Assembly (NCBI RefSeq): GCF_036245865.1
Contig: NZ_BTTW01000002.1
Coordinates: 372,001-436,000, forward strand
Direction: 5' to 3'
Source of the DNA: Corallococcus caeni
GTDB taxonomy: Bacteria > Myxococcota > Myxococcia > Myxococcales > Myxococcaceae
Length of the DNA stretch: 64,000 nt
The position numbers were made by a program, and so were the translations under genes. The notes beneath the pieces are model-generated. The model searched no databases. It was given only the letters and a program-made list of their open reading frames with translations, and was not told the DNA's origin. Below, in pieces: positions 33,517 to 43,883 of this stretch (the stretch's first letter is position 1; every line of letters starts with the position of its first letter).

Positions 33517-33827
33517 TCAAGCCCCTCGGCCCAGGGTCAACGGTGCCAGGTCTCTGGTGCCCAGGTGGTGATGGGAGTGAGGGTGGACGTCGGCGGGATG
33601 GCCTGGGGCCTCGAGGATGGCCGGGAGGGCGGGTGTGAGCTGCCCTATGTGGAGCAGGTCCTGGAAACCCTCGCGGGAGGCGTCCCGGTTGGTGGACAGT
33701 AGGTCCGGATCCTCGGACTCCTCGAAAAGGAAGTCCGCTCCTCCCACAACTGGCGCGCTGTGGCCATCGCCGCTGTCAGCGGCTTCTGGAGGACGAACTC
33801 ATATGGTTTGACGTCAGGGAATTCCGC
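33517..33827 (-). pseudogene. Decayed, internally deleted copy of the adjacent ChaN-like lipoprotein gene
   Basis: Translating the minus strand from 33827 gives AEFPDVKPYEFVLQKPLTAA and ARQLWEER, matching the N-terminal part of the intact gene at 31962 (AELPKYEHVFQKPLTEA). A frameshift near 33735-33745 moves into a second frame with LFEESEDPDL, then jumps directly to EGFQDLLHIGQLTPALPAIL, matching the C-terminal EGLQGLLYVGQLTPSLPALL. More than 350 central codons are missing. It is a truncated, frameshifted paralogue. No signal peptide or start is preserved. Confidence 0.8.
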
Positions 33828-33974
33828 TCGCTCAAGTCAGCGCAGGCAAGGGGCTTGCACTGGAAGGCCCACGCGGAAAATTCACACGTCGATGGTTCGC
33901 ATTGACAGCTTCTTGAGATGTGAGCCTGTTGAAATGCCAGGCGCCTTGAGCCGAGGCGCAAGAGGGGTCGTTCG

Positions 33975-36900
33975 ATGCAGGCGGGACGCTGGGTGGTCGT
34001 GCTGCTGGTGTTGGGTGTGGCATGGGTATCGAGAGCGGAAGGCGATGCCGTAGGGTGGCAGGGCCGGCTCGCGCTTCATGAGAAGGCCGCGGTGCGGGAA
34101 GCCCCCAGCCGAATGCAGTCGCACGCTGCCGTAGTGGCCACCGACCAGACACGAGCCTTTGAATCTGCCCGGCTTGCATGGGAGGAGAAGCGGGACACGC
34201 TTCATGAGCAGTTGACGCAGTCCCTGTCGCGGGCGCGTGCCGAACTCGGGCCCAGCCCCGCCTGGTGGGTGCGCTTCTGGCATCCGCCAACGGTGGGGGA
34301 AACCGAGAAGGCCGCCCTTGAGCGCTCCAGGGATGAATTGCTGCGGGCCAGGGGGCTGCTGAAGAAGGTCAAGCTCGCGGGTGACGCCGCAGCCCAGGCG
34401 CGGAGGCAACGACTGTTGCTGGCGCTCGAGCAGCAGGTGGAGTCCTTCGAAGCGCGGATGGATGGCGGCTTCTACCGGGCATGGGAGATGACGTTGGGCC
34501 AGTCACCTCAAGAGGGGATCGCGCGCCTGCAAGCGGGGCATGCCCTGCTGGGAGCAGGCCTCGTCGTGGAGGATGTGACGCAGGTCGCCCACATCGAGAA
34601 AGTGGTGATGACCGACCTGCAGGAAGGAGTCGTCGGGCAGCCCCTTCCCCAACCCGTGGCGGTGCGAGTGACGACCGCCAATGGCGAGCCGGTACTCGGG
34701 GCGGTCGTGACCTTCAAGCGAGCAAGTGGCTCCCAACCGGGCTTCCTGCCCGTTGGCGGCACGGGGCAAGCTCAGGCCCAGCTGCAGGCAATCACGGATG
34801 AAAATGGTCAGGCCGCCGTCCAGGTGCTGCCTGATACCAACATCCCACGTTTGTCTTTCTTGAGGCAGGGGACGCACTTCCCCCAGCGACTTGGCTACAA
34901 CGCCGTGACAGCGGAAACCTCCAATGGGACCCAGACCTTCGTGCTGGCTGCGCCCTTTGTCGAGGTGGGCTTGCCGGATGCGCCGGCTCAGATTCCAACC
35001 TTCTACGTCCCGCCTACGACGGAAGCGGGATTGCAAATGATCGCTCCATTCTCGGGAAAGGTGTTGGACCGATACGGAAATGCCCTGGCCAATCAGCAGG
35101 TGACCTGGACCCAGTCACCGAACACCGGCCGGTTCTTCCGCTACCAGGATTCATCAACTCCCCAGGTGCTGAACTACAGCAATCCCATGCAGTTGCAGAC
35201 GATGCAGGAGTGGACGGATGTCGATGGCTGGATGAGCGCGGGGTACATCCCAGGCACGACGGCGGATTACTACGCTGTGACGGCCTCTGTGGGAGGGCTG
35301 TCGCAGCCATTCGGCGTCTCTGCCTTCATTCCCACTGCCCGCTATACGCTTCGGGCGACATACAACGGTGACTTCAACGGCGTCTACCAGACGACCGGCC
35401 CCCAGGTCTTGACCCTTCAGATCCTGCGCTGGCCGGTCGGGGCTCCTGGCTGGGTTCCGGTGCGGGGAGACGAGCCCGGGCTCGTGGATGTGTTGGTGGG
35501 GGCCTTTACCTATTCGGATAGCGGTACCTTGCTGGATAGCTCAGTGGCGGCTCCTGCTTGGACGAGTTCCGAACCCCTGGACGACGAGTATTCGATGGCG
35601 TTCCGGCCGAGGTACCTCGTACGGGAAGGCTATCAACGGGTGTACTTCTACGCGCAAGGCTCCGAGCTGGATGCGAATGGGGAAGCCGTGGAAGTCTGCT
35701 GCGGCCAGGAACTCTACATCAGGCACTACTCGACCGTTCCGACGTTGAGTGCTCGCCGACAATTGCAGGGGGGAACGGTAGTCACGGCAGGAGGACAGGC
35801 GGAGACGTCTGACTCAGGCCTGGGCTTCTACGTCGTCAACAGGAGCTCTGACAATCTGTATGTCCGGGCGACGATCCAGCCCAACGTGCCTGGCGATGAC
35901 GTGCTGGTTTTCGCCGCCAGTGTACCCCGCGATGTGGACGGGGACATCATCCTCCCTGCGTCCACCAATTTTCAGACGTTCCTGCCGCTGGCGGTGGGAA
36001 CGCAAGGGGGACGGGTCCGCTTCGAGCTGTTCGCGAAGAACTACTCCGCGACGTCCAGCGTGAAGGTGTTGCAAGCCACCGAGGAAGTGGAGGTGCGGCC
36101 GCCGGAGCCCGGCCTTTTGATCGCGGGGCTTCCGCTGAGGGCCCGCTGGGTGTTGCCAGTGTGGGACTTCGTGTCCGCGCGAAAGGTGACGCCCGGCGAG
36201 CCGCCGCCGGATGACGCGCAGGCGCCCATCGCTTACGGCGCGCCGCTGGGCATGAAGGTCTTCGGGAACGGACGGCTGGAGGTCCGCCGCGGACAGACGG
36301 AGATCGCAAGCGCGCAGGTGTTGGCGAATGCAACGGGCATCACCCAGGTCTCCTGGCTTGGAGGTGCCGCCATCGCGTTGGGGCAGGGAGGCCTCGCGGT
36401 GATGGAGATTCCGCCTGGAACGGTGGGACAGGAGACCGTTCGGGTCACGCTCATTCCGGACAATCCCAATCAAACGTCCCTGAACCAGGAGGTCACGCTC
36501 ACGACGGCCGTGGGAACGGTGGGCAGGCTGCCGGTGGGCCATACCTTCGTGAAGGGCGTCAGCGTGGTGGACGGCCACCTGGTGAAACAGGCGGTGGACG
36601 TGGAAGCCCCCAGCCGGGGCCTGGGCCTTTCGTGGCAGCGTGCCTATGCCAGCGGTGCCTCCGACGAAGGCTCGCTGGGGTTGGGCTGGACGCAAGCGTA
36701 CGAAGGCGCCGTGCAGCCGCTGTTGGGGAGCTTCCGCTACGCCGTCACCAGCGGCGAGGGCGGCGGGCAGGTGTTCACCTGCACGGGGGAGGGCACGGGG
36801 TGCGTGGCCCAGCGCGGGTACCACGGCACGCTGCGCGTGGAGGGCGTGGGAGCCGCACGGGAGTTTGTCTTCCGCGCGAAGGATGGGACGGAGTACCGCC

Positions 36901-39900
36901 ACGGACGGCTCGACAGCGCGAGCTTCCCCGTGAAGTACCGACTCACCTCCGTCGTGGCGCCCACGGGGCACCGGGTGCTGCTGCGCTACGGCGATGCCTC
37001 GGTCGAGGGGGCGCTGACGCGCGTGTTCGACGAAGCGAGCGGCCGGTTGCTGGAACTGGGCTACGCGCGTGATGCGGGCCATCTGCGAATGCACACGGTG
37101 GAACTGCGCCACGCCTTCTCGGCGGACGCGACGTCTACGACCTTCCTCGGCGTCTGTGTGCAGTACGGATACGACAGCCAGCAGCGACTGACCTCCGTGT
37201 CGCGCTACGACGGCGCGTGCGGGAGTGGAACTCCTCTGCGGACGGAGTCCTATGGGTACGAGGGAGGTGCCTCGGAGGTGGGGAGGACGCGGCTGTCCCG
37301 GTACACGGGGCCCGATGGCGAGGTGACGCGCTACACCTATTACGGCAGCACGGAGTCAATGCCGGGCGAGGACGACTTCCTGCTGCTGATGAGCAAGGAC
37401 GAGCGGGTGAAGCAGGTGGTGGAGGTCATGGAGACCGCCCCGGTTCGGGAGGCCATCACCACCTTCACCTATTCCATCGCGCCGGAGCAGCGTGTCGTCC
37501 TGGGGCAGTCCCTGACTACGTACCGCACGGCGGTGAGGGGCCCCCGCTCCGAGGTTCCCGAATCCGTCTACTGGATGATGGCGACGGGGAACGTGGTGGA
37601 GATGGAGAAGCCGCTGTCGGAGGGCGTCGTGGCTCGTACCGGGGCGCTCTGGGACTCGGTCCACCGGGTTCGCGAGGCGGAGTTGGACGCACGGGGGCGC
37701 GTCACGCACCTGGCCTACGACACGCGAGGCAACCTGGTGGAGCGCCGCATCGAGGGAGCGGCGCTACCGGCCATGGGGACCGTGGCGGCCACGCTGCCCG
37801 TACTCGACGCGCAGGGGCAGCCTGTCGCGGAGGTTGTGGAGAAGTGGGGCTACGAGGCGGGCTTCAACGCGCAGGTCTGCCACGTGGACGCGGAGGGTTA
37901 CGCCACGGTCTCGCGGGTGGATTCCTCCGGGGATGCGCCCGAGGACGCGCTGCCGCTGGGGACAGGGCGCCTGCTGGAGACCCGGCGCCATGTGAACCGG
38001 GTGCCGCGTCCGGTGCTGACCTCCGCCGCGACCTGTGAAGAGGCCGTGGCAGCGTTGCAGGAGTCCCCCCAGGACGTCGTGCTGAGCTGGCGCTACTGCG
38101 GGGTCGAAGGCGCAACCTGTCCGCCACGGGCTATCACAGGCGACTGGATGGAGAGCGTGGGAGCGGATGGGCACCGGGAGAAGGCCACGGCGTACGACGT
38201 CTACGGTCAGTTGAGGACCAAGACGCTCCAGGTGGACGGCGCGTCCACGGTGACGGTGCAGACCGTCTACGACGCCCGTGGACGCCTGGAGGATGTGCAG
38301 GACGGGCTGGGGCGTCATCGAATCCAACAATGGGATGGGCTGGATCGACTCAAGCGCGAAGAATGGGTGACCCCTCGCGGCACGGGACAGGTCCGCACGG
38401 CGCAGTATTACCCGGGCGGCCAGCTTCAATACGAGACCCTGGGAAGGGACTTCCTCCGCGAGCACTGGCTGGACGCCGCAGGACGCCGAGCCCGGACGGT
38501 CGAGTCTGGAGGTGGACTCACTGCTTCGTTGGAGACCGGCTATGGGTATGACGACGCCGGCAATCGCACGATGGTCATCGACCGGCGGGGTGTCCTGACG
38601 ACCACGGTGTATGACTTCGCGGACCGCCCGGTGGAGGTGCTGGTGTCCGTAGCGGATGCGTCACGGTTCGTGGCCCAGGGGGGCGACACCCGCGACGTGA
38701 GCCGGACCTACACCCTCTCCCATGTGACCTACGACGCCGCTGGCAACAAGGTGGCGGAAGAGGACCTGTCCGGGTTCGACAGGCATTCCCGGCTGGACTC
38801 GCTCTATCGGGTCGTGGAGGAGCAGAGCCCCGAGGTTCGGGGCGCGGACCTCGACGCACCGCCCGTACGCTATACGCAGACATTCGCATATGACCTGACC
38901 GGCCACCGGGTGCGTCAGGTGGATGGGAATGACCACGCCCAGACGGTGGAGTACGACCTGTTGGGACGTGCCACCGTCCAGACGGACGCCGTCGGACGGG
39001 TCGAGCGGCGCGAATACGACGGGCGCGGCAATGTGACAGAGGTTCGCTGGGAGGCAGGAGGCGTCCAGCATCGGAAGCAGACCGCGACGTATGACGGCTT
39101 GAGCCGGGGGCTCTCGGTAACGAAGCGGGTGGCGACGGAGGCCGGGGAGACGGTCTACACGACGCAGACCGTCCATGACGACGTGGCACATGCCGAGTGG
39201 ACGCGCGATGCACGGGGCTTCGTCCAGGCCCGGCACATGGACGGGCTGGGACGCGTCTCCACTGGGGTGGAGGACGCTGCGAATGGGCCGTTGCCGCGCC
39301 AGCCGGACGACCCGAGGGTGGGGCCAGCGCTCAACCTGGTCCACACCGTGGAGTACGACGAGTATGGCCATGAGTTCGCCCGGGTGGATGCGCTGGGACG
39401 GCGGACGGAAACGGTCCACGACGCGCTGGGCCGAATGCTGGAAGTGCACCGGCCCATGGGTGTCTTCGAGAGCCAGGAGCATGACGGAGAAGGCCATGTC
39501 ATCCGCTCCCTCGATGGTCGCGGCGTGGAGCGGCGCTTCACCTACGACGCGTTGGGACGGCTGCGAAGCGAGACCCTGATGGAGAGTCTGTCCCAGGAGG
39601 GACAACCCCTGACGGTGAGCGACCGGACGTACGTGGATGCTCCGGACACGGAGGCCCTGACGCGAGAGGAGGTGCGGGACGCGCGGGGGCAGCTCGCTGT
39701 GACGTACCGCGATGGACTCCAGCGTGTCGTCCGCCGCACGGACGCGGCGGGGCTCGCCTCGGACACCTGGTTCGACGCGCTCTACAAGCGCGCGGAGAAG
39801 AACGCGAAGGGGCACCTCACCCGCTTCGCCTACGACGCCGTGGGCCGGGTGCTGATCCAGTCCGAGGCCGCATCTGTGAGCGCTCCGGCGGCCTACCACC

Positions 39901-42900
39901 AGGGGTGGGAGTACAGGGATGCGACCCGCGAGCGGACACACTGGGACCGGCGCCTGGTTCCCACGGTGCAACGGGAGGATGGCCTGGGGCGCAAGGTGTA
40001 CTCCTCGCGAGGGCAGGGCCTGGACGTGGCGGAGGAGTCCTGGACCTATGACGCCGCAGGACAGGCGGTGCGGGCGGTGGACGCGAATGGCTACACGACC
40101 ACCCGGCTCTACGACGGAGCGGCGCGTCTGGTCGAGGAGACGCTGGGTGCCGGAACACCGGAAGCGGCGACGACTGCCTTCCAGTACGACGCCGCCGGTC
40201 AGCTGACGCAGCAGAAGGGACCCCGCGCCACGGGCGTTCTCTTCGATGCGCGCTACACCTACGACGACCTGGGTCGGCGCGTGCGCGAGGAGGATGCGCT
40301 CGGGCAGGTCACGGCGTGGGCCCATGACGCCGCAGGCAACCGTGTATGCATGAAGCAGCCGCTCGGCGCTCCTTTGCTTTCACATGGGGAGGCGGCCGGG
40401 CTGACGCTGGATGAGGTGGAGGCGCAGGTCTGCACGGGCACGTACGTGACGCGGTACGACTACGACGAGCAGGGCAAGCTGCTGTCCGTCACGGATGCCG
40501 CGGGTGGGCTCACGTCCTATGTCTACGACGCGGCCCGCAACCTGGTGGCGAAGCAGGACGCGAACGGAAACCTCACGACCTACGAATACGACGTGCGCAA
40601 CCTGCGCACGGCCGAGCATCAGCACCTGGACTCGCATGCGCGGTTGACGGCGGCCCAGCGGAGCCAGGTGCCGTTGTTCGAAGCGGGCGCGACGCCGTCT
40701 GGCAGCGTGGGCACGCTGACGTGGCGCCACACGTATGACGCGAACGGGAATCCGGACTCCGTGACCGACCCGAAGGGGCAGGTGACGGTGCCTGGGTATG
40801 GGCTCCTTGATCGGTTGTCGGCACGCACCTATTCGCAGCATGCGCAACCGCGAGAGCTGCCGTCGGTGGACGCGGAGGGCTTCGCGTATGACGGCAACGG
40901 GAACCTGGGGCGTGCGACCCTGCTCAAGCAGACGCCAGGCGGCGTGGTGGAGGAGGCGACGACGTACACGTATGACGCGCTCGATCGCGTGAAGACGCGG
41001 CTGAGGGAGCAGGACGGAAAGCAGCTCTCCTTCGGGTACGACGCCATGGGGCATCGTACGCACGTGACGGACTCGGACGGAGTCGTAACGGGGTATGCGT
41101 ACGATGCCTTGGGGCGCCTGCGCCAGGCGACACTTCCGGTCGGCGTCGTGGAGTACCGCTACTGGCCGGACTCCTTGCTCAAGGGGGTGGTGTGGCCCAA
41201 CGGCTTGTCTGAAGGGCGCTGCTATGACGCGGCCGGGCGGTTGGTTGAGCTGGTCACTGCCCGGGGTACGGTCAGCGATACGTGCCAGGTGAGTGGGTCG
41301 GTGGTCAGCCGGTTCGTTTACACCTATGACGCCAACGGGAATCGGTTGACGCAGGTGGAGGCGCGCACAGCCCCCTCGACGCAGGTGCTGGGCGTCAGTG
41401 AAACGACCCAGTACGGCTACGACGCCTTGAACCGGCTCACAGGAGTGGCTGCGCCTGACAGACAAGCCACGTTGTATCGGCTGGATGCCGTAGGCAACCG
41501 CACGGGCGAGCGTCGGATTTCAACTAAATGGGTGAGGGGGCTTGGTCCCGGTGCCTACTCCGTTTTGGAACCCAAGGCGCTCACGCGCGATGTCACCGGA
41601 ACCTTCAACCGGGTGGACTGGCTGACAGGGTTCGAGGACGCGAGAGGTGCCAATCTGAATGTAGTGCTGAACTACGACCTCGCGGGCAACCTGGTGGAGA
41701 AGGCGACACAGGACAGCACCCGCACTCTCTCCTGGGACATCCGCAACACGCTCACTGCCGTTTATGACAACGGGCAGGAGGTGGGACGGTATGACTACGA
41801 CAACAACCTCCAGCGGACGCAAAGGCACACGGCGTCTGAAGACGTCGCCTATGTGCTCGATGACGGTTTCATCCTGCAGGAACTGGATGGAGCCCAGGTC
41901 ACGCACCCGTCGAAGCGGCGCTACCACTATGGCGGGGGCCCGCTGGCCGTCAGCGAGGCGGCTTCCGCTGCGACGAACTTCCTGGGAACGGATGCGTTGG
42001 GGAGTGTGACGGACGCACTGTCCACGACCGGCGATGTCACTGCGGCCCGGCAGTACGACACGTGGGGCACTCCCCGCAGTGGATCAGCGCCCGCGTCCAG
42101 TGAGTTCAAGCTGGGCTACACGGGGCACCAATACGACGTGGAGACGGGGCTCACGTACGCGCGGGCTCGGTACTACGACAGTGAGCTGGGGCGGTTCATC
42201 TCGCGAGACTCGTACGAAGGGCAGTTGAGTGATGCGCCGAGCCTGCACCGGTATGCATACGCGCACGGCAATCCGATGCGATTCACGGACCCGACGGGCT
42301 ACTACACGTACGATCCATCGAAGGGCGAGTTCAACATCGAAGAGCGCGACACCGCAGATGACCTGTTCAACGCTGCGGCGCAATTCGAGTCCGGAGGACT
42401 CCTACCCGGTGGGGCAATGGACGGCATCACCGCCTCCGTCAACTTCGTCGAGGAGTTCTACGCCGGGGACAAGGACCTCGATTATCTCCGCAAGCAAGCG
42501 ATTGCGTCGGGCATTCGCCGAGGCTTCTACGCGCGGCGGCAGAGCGGCGATAGCTTCGACCGAGAGGCAGTGGAGGGCTGGGACGGTCGCGCCTATGCGG
42601 TCAAGCAGCACAGTGCTGGCCTGAACGCGGCCGACAAGGGCGCCGAATACACCGTAATGGTGGCCGGCATGCTTGGGGTGCCTACAAGTAAGGGCGACCT
42701 CGCACTGATGGCCGCGACCGCGGGCGGCGGATACATTGTGGTGAAGGTCGGCGGGTTGGCGCTGAAGCAGGCGCGCATGTACTTCCGCAACCTCAAGTCA
42801 GCGGATGAGGTGGCAAACTGGGCGCTATCCGCAGGGCATCGTGTCCAATACGTTTCGGATGAAGCCGCGCTCAGGGCCGCTGTTGCAGGGGAGCACAGCT

Positions 42901-43373
42901 TCCCGACTGAAGCCTTCGAGGCTATGACGCGTGCCAATGTGGGGCGCATCACCTCGGAAGGAGACGTCGCGAGAAAGAAGATGCTGCTTGCTCTCGGTGG
43001 AGATAATGCCGCCGCTGCAGAACTCCGGTACGCCGAGTTCCTGAGGAGAGACGGAAAGCTCGCGAACTTTGTCGATGACAAGGGCAAGCGGGTCGGTTTT
43101 GGGACTCACGACTTGGACGTCGATAAGATTCGCCGCCTTGACGTGAAGAGGATTGCGGACTTGCACAAGTATACGGCCCGTACAATTGCGCATGGGGTTG
43201 AGCAAGTGGGACCGGGAGGTCGGGTTGTTGTCGTCCGGCCGGACAGCGCCCGTGCAACGCTTGAGGAGTACAGGGACTTCGTTTCGAACTTCACGCCGTC
43301 GCGCCCTGGTGTTGAAATCTCTGTAATTAACGAATCAGATCTGCCGGGCCTTCGCGAGGTTCAACTGCCGTGA
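33975..43373 (+). CDS. Giant RHS/YD-repeat protein with C-terminal toxin-like module
   Basis: A 3132-residue secreted protein. It has a signal peptide (VVVLLVLGVAWVSRA), a helical region (40-150), a bacterial Ig-like (Big_1) domain near 213-290, several beta-rich domains, the RHS entry domain near 855 (LGLSWQRAYASGASDEGSLG), and dozens of YD repeats (YDAAGN-type) to about 2730. The RHS core closes with RARYYDSELGRF and ends HRYAYAHGNPMRFTDPTG. The last ~355 residues are unrelated in sequence and lower in G+C: a hydrophobic segment and an unrecognised domain with THDLDVDKIRRLDVKRIADL. RHS shells enclose and release C-terminal toxins, so this end is a candidate effector. Confidence 0.9.
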   Translation: MQAGRWVVVLLVLGVAWVSRAEGDAVGWQGRLALHEKAAVREAPSRMQSHAAVVATDQTRAFESARLAWEEKRDTLHEQLTQSLSRARAELGPSPAWWVRFWHPPTVGETEKAALERSRDELLRARGLLKKVKLAGDAAAQARRQRLLLALEQQVESFEARMDGGFYRAWEMTLGQSPQEGIARLQAGHALLGAGLVVEDVTQVAHIEKVVMTDLQEGVVGQPLPQPVAVRVTTANGEPVLGAVVTFKRASGSQPGFLPVGGTGQAQAQLQAITDENGQAAVQVLPDTNIPRLSFLRQGTHFPQRLGYNAVTAETSNGTQTFVLAAPFVEVGLPDAPAQIPTFYVPPTTEAGLQMIAPFSGKVLDRYGNALANQQVTWTQSPNTGRFFRYQDSSTPQVLNYSNPMQLQTMQEWTDVDGWMSAGYIPGTTADYYAVTASVGGLSQPFGVSAFIPTARYTLRATYNGDFNGVYQTTGPQVLTLQILRWPVGAPGWVPVRGDEPGLVDVLVGAFTYSDSGTLLDSSVAAPAWTSSEPLDDEYSMAFRPRYLVREGYQRVYFYAQGSELDANGEAVEVCCGQELYIRHYSTVPTLSARRQLQGGTVVTAGGQAETSDSGLGFYVVNRSSDNLYVRATIQPNVPGDDVLVFAASVPRDVDGDIILPASTNFQTFLPLAVGTQGGRVRFELFAKNYSATSSVKVLQATEEVEVRPPEPGLLIAGLPLRARWVLPVWDFVSARKVTPGEPPPDDAQAPIAYGAPLGMKVFGNGRLEVRRGQTEIASAQVLANATGITQVSWLGGAAIALGQGGLAVMEIPPGTVGQETVRVTLIPDNPNQTSLNQEVTLTTAVGTVGRLPVGHTFVKGVSVVDGHLVKQAVDVEAPSRGLGLSWQRAYASGASDEGSLGLGWTQAYEGAVQPLLGSFRYAVTSGEGGGQVFTCTGEGTGCVAQRGYHGTLRVEGVGAAREFVFRAKDGTEYRHGRLDSASFPVKYRLTSVVAPTGHRVLLRYGDASVEGALTRVFDEASGRLLELGYARDAGHLRMHTVELRHAFSADATSTTFLGVCVQYGYDSQQRLTSVSRYDGACGSGTPLRTESYGYEGGASEVGRTRLSRYTGPDGEVTRYTYYGSTESMPGEDDFLLLMSKDERVKQVVEVMETAPVREAITTFTYSIAPEQRVVLGQSLTTYRTAVRGPRSEVPESVYWMMATGNVVEMEKPLSEGVVARTGALWDSVHRVREAELDARGRVTHLAYDTRGNLVERRIEGAALPAMGTVAATLPVLDAQGQPVAEVVEKWGYEAGFNAQVCHVDAEGYATVSRVDSSGDAPEDALPLGTGRLLETRRHVNRVPRPVLTSAATCEEAVAALQESPQDVVLSWRYCGVEGATCPPRAITGDWMESVGADGHREKATAYDVYGQLRTKTLQVDGASTVTVQTVYDARGRLEDVQDGLGRHRIQQWDGLDRLKREEWVTPRGTGQVRTAQYYPGGQLQYETLGRDFLREHWLDAAGRRARTVESGGGLTASLETGYGYDDAGNRTMVIDRRGVLTTTVYDFADRPVEVLVSVADASRFVAQGGDTRDVSRTYTLSHVTYDAAGNKVAEEDLSGFDRHSRLDSLYRVVEEQSPEVRGADLDAPPVRYTQTFAYDLTGHRVRQVDGNDHAQTVEYDLLGRATVQTDAVGRVERREYDGRGNVTEVRWEAGGVQHRKQTATYDGLSRGLSVTKRVATEAGETVYTTQTVHDDVAHAEWTRDARGFVQARHMDGLGRVSTGVEDAANGPLPRQPDDPRVGPALNLVHTVEYDEYGHEFARVDALGRRTETVHDALGRMLEVHRPMGVFESQEHDGEGHVIRSLDGRGVERRFTYDALGRLRSETLMESLSQEGQPLTVSDRTYVDAPDTEALTREEVRDARGQLAVTYRDGLQRVVRRTDAAGLASDTWFDALYKRAEKNAKGHLTRFAYDAVGRVLIQSEAASVSAPAAYHQGWEYRDATRERTHWDRRLVPTVQREDGLGRKVYSSRGQGLDVAEESWTYDAAGQAVRAVDANGYTTTRLYDGAARLVEETLGAGTPEAATTAFQYDAAGQLTQQKGPRATGVLFDARYTYDDLGRRVREEDALGQVTAWAHDAAGNRVCMKQPLGAPLLSHGEAAGLTLDEVEAQVCTGTYVTRYDYDEQGKLLSVTDAAGGLTSYVYDAARNLVAKQDANGNLTTYEYDVRNLRTAEHQHLDSHARLTAAQRSQVPLFEAGATPSGSVGTLTWRHTYDANGNPDSVTDPKGQVTVPGYGLLDRLSARTYSQHAQPRELPSVDAEGFAYDGNGNLGRATLLKQTPGGVVEEATTYTYDALDRVKTRLREQDGKQLSFGYDAMGHRTHVTDSDGVVTGYAYDALGRLRQATLPVGVVEYRYWPDSLLKGVVWPNGLSEGRCYDAAGRLVELVTARGTVSDTCQVSGSVVSRFVYTYDANGNRLTQVEARTAPSTQVLGVSETTQYGYDALNRLTGVAAPDRQATLYRLDAVGNRTGERRISTKWVRGLGPGAYSVLEPKALTRDVTGTFNRVDWLTGFEDARGANLNVVLNYDLAGNLVEKATQDSTRTLSWDIRNTLTAVYDNGQEVGRYDYDNNLQRTQRHTASEDVAYVLDDGFILQELDGAQVTHPSKRRYHYGGGPLAVSEAASAATNFLGTDALGSVTDALSTTGDVTAARQYDTWGTPRSGSAPASSEFKLGYTGHQYDVETGLTYARARYYDSELGRFISRDSYEGQLSDAPSLHRYAYAHGNPMRFTDPTGYYTYDPSKGEFNIEERDTADDLFNAAAQFESGGLLPGGAMDGITASVNFVEEFYAGDKDLDYLRKQAIASGIRRGFYARRQSGDSFDREAVEGWDGRAYAVKQHSAGLNAADKGAEYTVMVAGMLGVPTSKGDLALMAATAGGGYIVVKVGGLALKQARMYFRNLKSADEVANWALSAGHRVQYVSDEAALRAAVAGEHSFPTEAFEAMTRANVGRITSEGDVARKKMLLALGGDNAAAAELRYAEFLRRDGKLANFVDDKGKRVGFGTHDLDVDKIRRLDVKRIADLHKYTARTIAHGVEQVGPGGRVVVVRPDSARATLEEYRDFVSNFTPSRPGVEISVINESDLPGLREVQLP

Positions 43374-43389
43374 GTACGGGGATGTGTAC

Positions 43390-43872
43390 ATGTTCGGAGA
43401 GGCCTTCGTTTGCATTACAGTAGAAGCGCGGGATAGGGCTGAGGTCGAGAGTGCTCTACGGGAATGCCTGGGATTGAGAGGCGATATGTCCGAGGCAAGC
43501 GTCCTTGGGTTTCATGTTTCCGTTGTGGATCTCTCCGCCGAGCTGGCTTACACGAGAGCGTTTCTTCGTACCCATCGTCTTGCTGATGAACTCAATGATG
43601 CATGGGGTTTGGATCTGGACGCATTCGTGGTGGAGGCGCAGATTTTTGGCCAGCGCGAATGCTTCGGGAAGGAGGTGGAGGCGGTGCTGGGGGATCAGCT
43701 TGGGCGAGCTCTGTCGTCTCGCCTTTCGTGCAAGACCTTGGTCTCGCTGCAGGGCGGAGAAGTGCTGCTTCGCGCCTACGATCAAGGCGTCATGATCCGA
43801 GATCTGCGGGACCGATACGCCTCCTTCCTTGCCGACAGCTCCTGGCAACCGGTTGGGGGACTGCGGAAGTGA
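43390..43872 (+). CDS. Putative immunity protein for the RHS toxin module
   Basis: A 160-residue cytosolic protein beginning 16 bases after the RHS stop, on the same strand. It has no recognised domain; it is mixed alpha/beta (FVCITVEARDRAEVESALRE, LDAFVVEAQIFGQRECFG). Base composition is clearly less G+C-rich than flanking genes, like the toxin end of the RHS gene, suggesting both arrived together. GGGGA lies seven bases before the ATG; a GTG at 43384 is an alternative. The immunity role is inferred from position. Confidence 0.6.
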   Translation: MFGEAFVCITVEARDRAEVESALRECLGLRGDMSEASVLGFHVSVVDLSAELAYTRAFLRTHRLADELNDAWGLDLDAFVVEAQIFGQRECFGKEVEAVLGDQLGRALSSRLSCKTLVSLQGGEVLLRAYDQGVMIRDLRDRYASFLADSSWQPVGGLRK

Positions 43873-43883
43873 CGGCTTCCGTG

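Noticed and set aside
33975-43373. RHS gene as a pseudogene
   Set aside because: The frame is open for 3132 codons with signal peptide, core-closing motif and C-terminal module all in order.
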